A stretch of 64,000 bases of DNA from contig JAZGUH010000089.1 in the NCBI GenBank assembly GCA_037893225.1, positions 868,001 to 932,000 on the forward strand. Reading direction: 5' to 3'. Shown here piece after piece: positions 60,601 to 64,000 of this stretch (its first letter is position 1; each line of letters starts with the position of its first letter). The DNA is from Hippasteria phrygiana. Lineage: Eukaryota > Echinodermata > Asteroidea > Valvatida > Goniasteridae. A model generated the notes under the pieces. It was not told the origin of the DNA. It was given only the letters and a program-made list of their open reading frames with translations, and searched no databases. The translations under genes were made by a program, and so were the position numbers.

Positions 60601-62006
60601 GTGTGCTGGCTGCTTGCTGGTTGATAAGTAATTAGTATTGTTTTTTGTTTTGTTTTTTTTGCTCAAGAAACCACAGTGACTTTTCCAAATCAATGTTTAC
60701 ACTTTTAAGAACCAAAAACAAAACAAAAAAAATAATATTTTATAGAATGAGAAATTTACCAATGAGGGCCCAGTTACTTCCTTGGCCCAGGAGTGTCTGT
60801 ATCTTGCTGATGCACTGCCTGAAATAAAATAGAAAGAAAAAAAAGATGATATCCAATAATCCAAGGCATTACATCATAACATTCTTTTGGGAGCTTGTTG
60901 GGTTTCTTGCCCTACGACACAATATCCCCCATATTTCCTCCGACAGCTGACACCTGCGTTTCTCTCTCCATTATTCCTATAGTTCCAAATATGTGGGTCA
61001 ATCTGAGAATGGGGTGGGGATGACATTTTGTGATCATATTCTTTTCCCCCCATTTGATTCCAATAAACATTATTACTCCATTCCAACCTCTATGAACTAC
61101 AGCACTAAACTGACTAAGTTCCTTTTACCTGGCTAGGCAGAAGAGGTGGGGCGTTGCATCCAGGAGAGCCACTCCAGTGACATAGGTGTGACCGAACAGC
61201 TCGCATGTGTTAGCCTGAAAACAACCCGGGTAGGGATCTTTGCCGGTAAGAATTCTGGTGAAATCAGGACAAAAATAAACATGTATTCTAAACAAGAAAA
61301 CAATGTCAACTCGAAACTTGACACATGAAAAAATCAATTCTGGAAGGTGGCCAGGTTAGCATTTTATAAATTAATATTTCTACAGAACCTTTGAAAGTAT
61401 AATGTGCAGGTAAAGGCAGAGGAATCTTAATTAATTATCTTTACCTCCCATACTCTTGAGGTACTACAGTCTACAATGCTGTATGCACTTTTGTTTCAAT
61501 TGTCAGAATTAAGTAAATTAAAATTAATAATTTCCCTGGCTAAATTAACCGGCATATAATTACAACACAACCTAAGTTGACATAATTTCACCTTTTTAGT
61601 GTTGGTGCAGATGATATTTGGCGGTCTCCAACATTGGATCTGAAGCAATCAATGCAGGCGAGACACTGGACTGAATCTGTGATGAAGTTTGAAATCAAGC
61701 TTAAGTTATCATGGTTATATGTACACGGTCATGTCAGGTAACATATACGTAAGGACAGGCATCTGTGAAATTCTTATTTAGCACTGCTTAATTTCCAACT
61801 TTCAATTTCTCCAAAAGAATTAAAGTCTTATGAGAGAACAGTATATGTAATACTGTTACTGGTTAATGGGAAAAACTACGTGCAAATGAATTGAATGACT
61901 AACCGTGTCTCAGTGATTTCCCCAATAGTGGTGGCGGATCCTCACTCTCGGCTTCATCACACGGGGACATCGGGGGAGTTATTGAATATTCCAAGTCTAA
62001 ATCCAT
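37290..62006 (-). CDS. MMS22L: MMS22L, replication-fork repair scaffold (33 coding exons, about 1,240 aa, complete)
   Basis: The gene runs from an ATG (MDLDLEYSITPPMSPCDE) to a TAG after TRIKNNESLV. MMS22L partners TONSL, binds newly made histone H3-H4 and helps load RAD51 at stalled or broken forks in the nucleus. The exons follow the vertebrate protein almost end to end. The strongest anchors are CLQDLWLSLIHLMDHRH, the SFW...LCWWLLQYVAPLY segment, WKQLQGRFYSKFHGRSMKEL, SQLWALILSYIESTQEVFD, LPSPMLSAIRDTLHL and QAYCSVLSHLGEAGQ. The total length is close to the human 1,243 residues. It is an all-helical, HEAT-like solenoid without catalytic motifs. All junctions except one (exon 13 to 14) are GT-AG with agreeing phases. 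Exon coordinates are in the three block entries. A GPCR gene lies in intron 23 on the other strand. Confidence 0.95.
37480..37649 (+). mobile_element. hAT-type AAGTC MITE, diverged left end
   Basis: The body matches the copies at 35.64 and 50.01 kb (TGCAAGTCCAGTCAGAAGTC, GGATGAACAATGACAAAGGA). The right end is GGACTCGACTACAGCCCTG. No matching duplication is visible because the left end has diverged. Confidence 0.65.
38440..38700 (+). mobile_element. tRNA-derived SINE of the widespread metazoan CORE-like type
   Basis: A B box (GTGGGTTCGAGTCCAGCAGG) is followed by the string GTCCTTGAGCAAGACACTTT and then CTCCACCCAGGAGTAAATGGG. This order is shared by long-lived SINEs in many animal phyla. It lies in an MMS22L intron. 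Confidence 0.65.
39450..39575 (-). mobile_element. tRNA-derived SINE
   Basis: Same family as at 34.64 kb. On the minus strand it reads TAGCTCAGTTGGTAGAGCGC, then GGTAACCCGGAGGTCGCAGG and GGTTCGAATCCCGCTCCTGC. A CTTTGTTCACTTTGA tail follows. It is intronic in MMS22L. Confidence 0.75.
40608..43048. mobile_element. 2.4-kb foldback element with minisatellite termini
   Basis: The left arm (40608-41449) and right arm (42341-43048) are inverted copies. Both start with a tandem array of a degenerate ATATGTGCGATGTTCAA unit (about 250 bp left, 155 bp right). They continue through GGTCTGGAAACCATACTAT, GCGGCTGCTCTGATC and TTTTGTCGAATGGATTCTAG. The core holds a 201-bp tandem unit starting TCAAAGACGGCATTTCACAC (42071, 42272) and an inverted copy around 41930-42060. 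No protein is encoded. It lies wholly inside one MMS22L intron. It resembles foldback transposons, whose long arms often carry tandem repeats; the class is inferred. Confidence 0.8.
44178..44354 (-). mobile_element. hAT-type AAGTC MITE with 8-bp duplication ATTCCCAA
   Basis: It starts CAGGGATGTAGTCGAGTC and ends with the imperfect complement (...ACTCAAGTACAACTCTG). ATTCCCAA stands immediately on both sides (44170-44177 and 44355-44362). The length is 177 bp and it is non-coding. Confidence 0.85.
44520..44660 (+). repeat. Dispersed repeat, copy of the 32.4-kb family
   Basis: It contains AGATCTGGCCCAGGAAAACC, GGGTAGGGTT and GTGGCTTTAAGCCATGTCAT. It is degenerate. Confidence 0.45.
45028..45300 (+). 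repeat. Dispersed repeat, copy of the 1.02-kb family
   Basis: It shares GAATACCGACGGCGGCAATA, GGCGCATTCCTGCGCATACT and GGCATACCAGCACCCCAT with the copy at 1018-1185. Shorter relatives are at about 57085-57190 and, inverted, at 60075-60290. Confidence 0.55.
46661..47605 (-). pseudogene. Non-LTR retrotransposon reverse transcriptase, C-terminal part (5'-truncated)
   Basis: On the minus strand the frame reads KCGVPQGSVLGPLLFNLFIS and LLFADDTLIYHP, the catalytic A-D-D motif of reverse transcriptase. It continues through KTLGFIWHVAGG, the thumb segment YRSLVIPVLEYGLPAW and ERVQRRATRMFL, to a stop after FNKYLCNHFIDI. This is the C-terminal half of a CR1/L2/Jockey-type LINE. Upstream of KCGVPQG the expected palm sequence continues only in another frame (LIDLLLRWSFAVKRFPSIHS), so a frameshift and truncation occur near 47.58-47.64 kb. 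It is a dead copy in an MMS22L intron, downstream of the GPCR. Confidence 0.85.
48206..49231 (+). CDS. Class A (rhodopsin-like) GPCR, 341 aa, nested in an MMS22L intron
   Basis: A single coding exon begins at ATG (MSSYNELNGSTSV). Seven hydrophobic segments carry class A marks: GN in TM1 (N40), A-V-A-D in TM2 (D68), C99 and C176 for the usual disulphide, ERY at 125-127 in place of DRY, W-F-P in TM6 (256-258) and NPFVY in TM7 (295-299). The tail is basic (FRRRR). Asn8 in NGS is a likely glycosylation site. It would act at the plasma membrane. The ligand is unknown. Echinoderms have large lineage-specific sets of such intron-poor receptors, and this could be one. An acceptor-like TATATTTGCAG ends at 48173, so an upstream non-coding exon is possible. 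It is transcribed opposite to its host gene. Confidence 0.9.
   Translation: MSSYNELNGSTSVTVGSSLRFENAMFILQLILSVTGIVGNALVCITIVRAKFMHNVTNFLIAHMAVADILVCVSLLIFQERYVEDFTRIETLLRKKAVCKLFHAKMTFWLTCDLSILSMLCVTVERYVAIVHPLKYPRLFTKPRLCIMVAVIWCLSSAAQTPIMISSSFDGVANTCHPDAISHNTSDFFFILGMFSFFGPVIALVWCYGQILISLRKSAKHQQRNNNHAPANELLLARRRVIKVLLIVFVLYILVWFPVHVLLSIVTFHRNLSNDALFSLVLLESTVAVVNSVFNPFVYAFKYKEFQRGVRDHVFAFWFRRRRVFDINTPGRANDIPTVMI
49461..49760 (+). pseudogene. Non-LTR retrotransposon fragment (start of RT domain), broken
   Basis: The frame GRILGDLLETWSAINEEAVA, with DEVKDAISLLSSGKAPGQKA and LPTEIYKIRGPC, is the usual entry of a LINE reverse transcriptase (AI..L..GKAPG.D..P.EI.K). It continues WQEETIPQDFKNASIVHL and stops at a TAA where Y-K-K-G is expected. 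A degraded continuation reaches only about 50 bases more. It differs in sequence from the LINE at 46.7-47.6 kb and is probably another family (RTE-like). Confidence 0.75.
49915..50230. mobile_element. Two inverted Penelope-type tails, the second split by a MITE
   Basis: CTTAAGCAACTGCAAGTTCTTTCTC and AGAAAGAACTTGCTTAAG face each other (49945-50010), both matching the tail at 20.94 kb. The second tail is interrupted at TTAAGTTT and resumes after the MITE as GAAATGTTAGGCTAGCCAAT. Confidence 0.7.
50010..50199 (+). mobile_element. hAT-type AAGTC MITE with 8-bp duplication TTAAGTTT
   Basis: It starts CAGAGTTGTAGTCGAGTCC and ends GGACTCGACTACATCCCTG, with TTAAGTTT at 50002-50009 and again at 50200-50207. 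The interior has CAAGTCCTTTCG repeats. At 190 bp and non-coding, it is the clearest copy of the family and shows its exact ends. Confidence 0.9.
50277..54476 (-). CDS. MMS22L: MMS22L exons 13-23 (central block)
   Basis: In transcript order: about 54367-54476 (3' limit unresolved), 53936-54146, 53715-53793, 53285-53378, 52855-52988, 52613-52703, 52301-52386, 52082-52202, 51599-51691, 51219-51429, 50277-50378. Exon 14 carries WKQLQGRFYSKFHGRSMKEL, the best-conserved stretch of the gene. Exon 22 contains KWASSLIHAWLRC and LTRLVFKLEEVSTI. Exon 13 (IPGMANVKRGSLIMLQGIQT) clearly belongs, but no GT donor in it gives the phase that exon 14 needs. A short intervening exon, a non-GT donor or a sequence error are the options. 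Confidence 0.85.
50585..50815 (+). mobile_element. tRNA-derived SINE, second family, copy 1
   Basis: A tRNA-like head (CAGGTTGGCGTTGTGGT, B box GGTTCGATTCC) is followed by a body with GGATTGGCTTTTCACTCCGT and GCATGGGTTTCCCC. The same order recurs 300 bp downstream. Confidence 0.6.
50890..51112 (+). mobile_element. tRNA-derived SINE, second family, copy 2
   Basis: It is collinear with the preceding copy: CAGGTTGGCCTTGTGGTAC, B box GGCTCGAATCC, GGATTGGGTTTTCAGTCCCT, CGTGGGTTTCTTTCCCC. Both lie in MMS22L intron 22. Confidence 0.6.
54601..54695 (+). mobile_element. tRNA-derived SINE
   Basis: GGGCAAGATGGTAGAGTGCC, then GGTATTCTGGAGGTCGCAGG, B box GGTTCAAATCC, then TTTCTTTATTCACTTTGA. It is the sense-orientation copy of the 34.64-kb family. 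Confidence 0.7.
55060..55180 (+). repeat. Dispersed repeat, copy of the 32.4-kb family
   Basis: It contains AAATCTGGCTCCAGGAAAAC and GACTTTTAGCCTTGCATTGG. Confidence 0.45.
55228..55305 (+). mobile_element. tRNA-derived SINE, internally deleted
   Basis: The A-box part GCCAACTGATAGCTCAG is followed directly by TCGCAGGTTCGAATCCCGC, so the anticodon part is missing. The TTTCTTTGTTCACTTTGA tail is kept. Confidence 0.65.
55494..62006 (-). CDS. MMS22L: MMS22L exons 1-12 (N-terminal block)
   Basis: In transcript order: 61904-62006, 61592-61676, 61129-61254, 60760-60818, 60455-60533, 59754-59925, 59356-59446, 57911-58008, 57578-57691, 56635-56832, 56101-56166, 55494-55620. Exon 3 (ILTGKDPYPGCFQANTCELF) and exon 9 (DGCLQDLWLSLIHLMDHRH) fix the register. 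Exon 12 (SCLALCHLWEHKGSILTLLW) must use the downstream of two donors (GTAG|GTGCAA), because the first would put exon 13 out of frame. In the vertebrate protein about a dozen more residues lie between exons 7 and 8, so one small exon may be missing there or truly absent. Confidence 0.9.
58430..58690 (+). repeat. Dispersed repeat, copy B (partly duplicated)
   Basis: Inverted match to 29371-29530. In addition GGATTGAAACTGCACAAACA with GCGGCCAAT and CCGGCCTGGTGGCACTGTTT occurs twice in tandem here (about 58551-58608 and 58617-58674). Confidence 0.6.
58720..58985 (+). repeat. Dispersed repeat, fullest copy of the 32.4-kb family
   Basis: It starts near GAGGGGGTGAGTTATTATCA and includes TAGATCTGGGCTCAGGAAAA, CAAAATGTGGCCAAACCTAC and GAGTGGCTTTTAGTCTTGTA. 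A GGTTGGTAG unit is locally duplicated. Confidence 0.55.
59039..59247. mobile_element. MITE with GGAGCTGTT...AAGCACAAA inverted ends
   Basis: The left end CCAATTTCATGGAGCTGTTT plus AAGCACAAAAATTTGCTTAG pairs with the complement of CTAAGCAAATATTTGTGCTG plus AACAGCTCCATTGG. Elements with these ends are frequent in echinoderm and amphioxus DNA; this is recalled, not checked. Confidence 0.6.
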
Positions 62007-62967
62007 AATCGGATATTTAGTATGGCTAAAACCATGAAAATTGATAGTTTATTGGTACATTTTTGACGCGAGTTTCTTTCCAAGCGATCGTTCGGCGTTG
62101 AAATGGCGCGCCAGTCAAATTAGTCAGGTACCATTGCCTTGTTTTATTCCAAAAGCGTTATGAGACGTCTAGTGTAAACATAGAGGGCGCTCTAACCAAG
62201 ACTGTCAAAATTTGGAATGTTTGGAGGTGGCAGGGAGAATAGTTTTGTGCGTCGAATTTTAAAGAAATTATCGCTTAATTCAAGGTTTATGTGAAGAGTT
62301 TACGGTATGGAAAACGAAGTATCTTTGCTTTACCAAGGTAGTAGTATCGAGGCTAAGTCAAAAGGAGATAGAAAGTGTGGTGTGCAATAATGCATTTTCA
62401 TTTTGTCATGTCTGTGTGAGAAATAAAACATGTGACTAATGATATAGGGCCCAGGCCTACATATAAAAGTTTACATGATGGAAAGATTTTACTAAAATAC
62501 TCCCAATCAAAATGGATCCGATGGCAAAATCTTGATAAAAACTGTCTGAGCATTGAAGTATTTCAAGATCTATGTCAACAAAATCTGTGACAAATGAGGC
62601 AGAAACTTGTACGTGTATGTGAACACTTTCACTGTTTTCAGTGACTGCCAACACAGTGCACAAAAACTTTATTCCCCTATATAGTATATTGCAGGAACAT
62701 TTCTTGACAAAAGTCTCAAACATACAGGTGTTGCCATGTGTTTACTTTATACCATTCTATACATGAATGGATGGGTACATGTTTTTTGTCGGATTTGTTT
62801 AGTTCCTGACCAAATACTTTGAGTTAGAGATAAAGTTTATAGCTTTATTTTGCTGAGGGTCAGGTTTGAACAATTCTCTCTCTCAGCAGTTTGATTGTGG
62901 TGACAGCTAACTGAGAATGTTGTGTCGATTTGGTCAACAAAGCGGATGATCTAGATCTACTAGAAAG
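62007..62967. promoter_or_regulatory. Divergent promoter interval between MMS22L and CEP162
   Basis: The two start codons are 961 bp apart on opposite strands. On the CEP162 side, ATGGAAAACGAAGTATC at 62307 runs 30 bases to a donor-like CCAAG|GTAGTAG. An acceptor-like CTCTCTCTCAG ends at 62886. This fits a 5' untranslated exon whose short upstream frame would end soon after splicing. TATA boxes are not evident. Confidence 0.55.
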
Positions 62968-63633
62968 ATGAAGAGGGCACCCAAATTCTCCCAGCGGGAT
63001 CTTGATGATGACTTTGAGACGTTTCTTAAGGAGGTATATATTATCATTTATGATTCATTTTAAAAAATCCTCTATTGATGTAAAGGGCACAGAATATTTC
63101 TCCGAAAGCCTAAAACTTTAAGTTTCCAGTCTCTTTCACTCTTTGTTTTTGTAGTTGTCATATATAAATGAACTTTAATACGTCCAAATTCAGCTTTATG
63201 TTTAAAGGTTGATGTTCTGCCATATTCAGTCATAGTATTGGTATTTTGAAGTAGGATCTTTACGTCCCATTCTTGCAGTCTTTGTCAGATGACTCCGTGG
63301 ACTCCGATAAGCTCAACAAATATGTCGGCAGGTCTAGAAGAGAGGAGGAAAAAAAGAAAGATTCAAAGCCCTGGTGGATGAGAGAAAATGAAGATGAAGA
63401 TGGGGTTGCCATGGTTTCAAAAAAGGATGCAACGACACCATCAGGTAGGAATTATTAATAGCAAAAACTAATTGTCAATTGCCACGGTAACAAAAAACTG
63501 TACAAAAACTTGGAAGTTAAAACCATTTGTACTAATGTTTTGTCCTTTTTTTCCCCTCTCTGCTACAGCAAGCAAATGGCTGAAACCCAAGAAAGAGTCG
63601 ACTCCTGTCACAGAGAGGGAAAAAAACAAAATG
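62968..63633 (+). CDS. CEP162: CEP162 centrosomal protein, exons 1-3 (partial, continues past right edge)
   Basis: The exons are 62968-63033 (MKRAPKFSQRDLDDDFETFL), 63279-63444 (SLSDDSVDSDKLNKY, then KPWWMRENEDEDG) and 63569-63633 (ASKWLKPKKESTPVTEREKN), with phases 0, 1 and 0. They match the N-terminus of CEP162, where F-S-K-E-E-L-D-x-x-F-E-x-F-L-K-E-L-S-D-D-S is followed by a P-W-W-I/M motif and acidic residues. CEP162 is a microtubule-binding protein at centriole distal ends that helps build the ciliary transition zone. The coiled-coil body lies outside the window. The start has no in-frame upstream ATG in the same exon. Confidence 0.85.
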
Positions 63634-63720
63634 GTAAATGGATGACATTGATTGTGTAGAGCTTGGATTCAATGTTTCCTTGCCTTGATTTGCTTTGGGT
63701 AGAAAATTGTGAGCTGGTAG

Positions 63721-63966
63721 CAGTGTTGTAGTGGAGACCATTTCAAGACTTGTAACAGCTTGTAACAGGCACAAGTAACAGGCATAAACCATAACAAAGG
63801 AATGCTTTTGTTACAGTTCATTTGAATAGCTGAAGACTTGGATTAAGACTGCTGGTCTTGTGCTGGTCTTGTGCTGGTCTTGTGCTGGTCTTGCAGGGTC
63901 TTGCAGGGTCTTGCAGGGTCTTGTGTGGTCTTGTGTGGTCTTGTGATGGTCTTGACTACAACACTG
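63721..63966 (-). mobile_element. hAT-type AAGTC MITE with expanded internal array and 8-bp duplication GCTGGTAG
   Basis: The ends CAGTGTTGTAGTGGAGACC and ...GACTACAACACTG pair. GCTGGTAG stands at 63713-63720 and 63967-63974. The interior contains about nine copies of GGTCTTG-type 10-11-mers (63859-63950), the family's AAGTC repeat in derived form. It lies in a CEP162 intron. Confidence 0.85.
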
Positions 63967-64000
63967 GCTGGTAGCATGAAATGAACGTAAAGTCCCACTC

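Overview
This is nuclear DNA of an animal: the genes are intron-rich, the splice sites are GT-AG with matching phases, and much of the rest is repeats and transposon debris. The protein set (PICALM/LAP, CLYBL, MMS22L, CEP162, an intron-poor class A GPCR) together with tRNA-derived SINEs, a Penelope-like GIY-YIG fragment, a Crypton-like fragment, poly(G) tracts and abundant TACATG repeats suggests a marine deuterostome invertebrate. An echinoderm is the best guess, but this rests on style, not on a marker sequence. No rRNA, CRISPR array or bacterial operon is present.

Layout. From the left edge to about 9.45 kb is probably intron 1 of a clathrin-adaptor gene (PICALM/LAP, minus strand), whose first coding exon lies at 9453-9582. 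About 9.8-14.6 kb is gene-free. From 14.6 to 18.6 kb (minus) lies a complete four-exon gene for a 557-residue protein that joins an HMG-CoA-lyase-like (DRE-TIM type) barrel to a C-terminal EF-hand module. From 18.6 to 30.5 kb is a transposon field: a Penelope-like GIY-YIG end, a Crypton-like fragment, several palindromic MITEs, minisatellites and long G/C homopolymers. CLYBL (citramalyl-CoA lyase, seven exons, plus strand) fills 30.5-34.9 kb. MMS22L (minus strand) runs from 62.0 down to 37.3 kb. I can trace 33 coding exons with consistent phases except at one junction, about 1,240 codons in all. A complete GPCR gene sits on the opposite strand inside its 4.6-kb intron 23. CEP162 starts at 62968 on the plus strand, head-to-head with MMS22L, and runs off the right edge after three exons.

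Function. MMS22L (replication-fork repair) and CEP162 (centriole distal end and transition zone) share a roughly 1-kb divergent promoter interval. CLYBL is mitochondrial C5-dicarboxylate clean-up. The barrel/EF-hand protein is the least familiar gene: the domain order is clear, but its substrate and its calcium dependence are not.

Mobile DNA. Two MITE families have target-site duplications readable in the sequence: a hAT-type family with internal AAGTC repeats (8-bp duplications in three copies) and a PIF/Harbinger-like family (3-bp duplications in two copies). The most striking structure is a 2.4-kb foldback element in an MMS22L intron, with minisatellite outer ends and a 201-bp tandem unit in its core.
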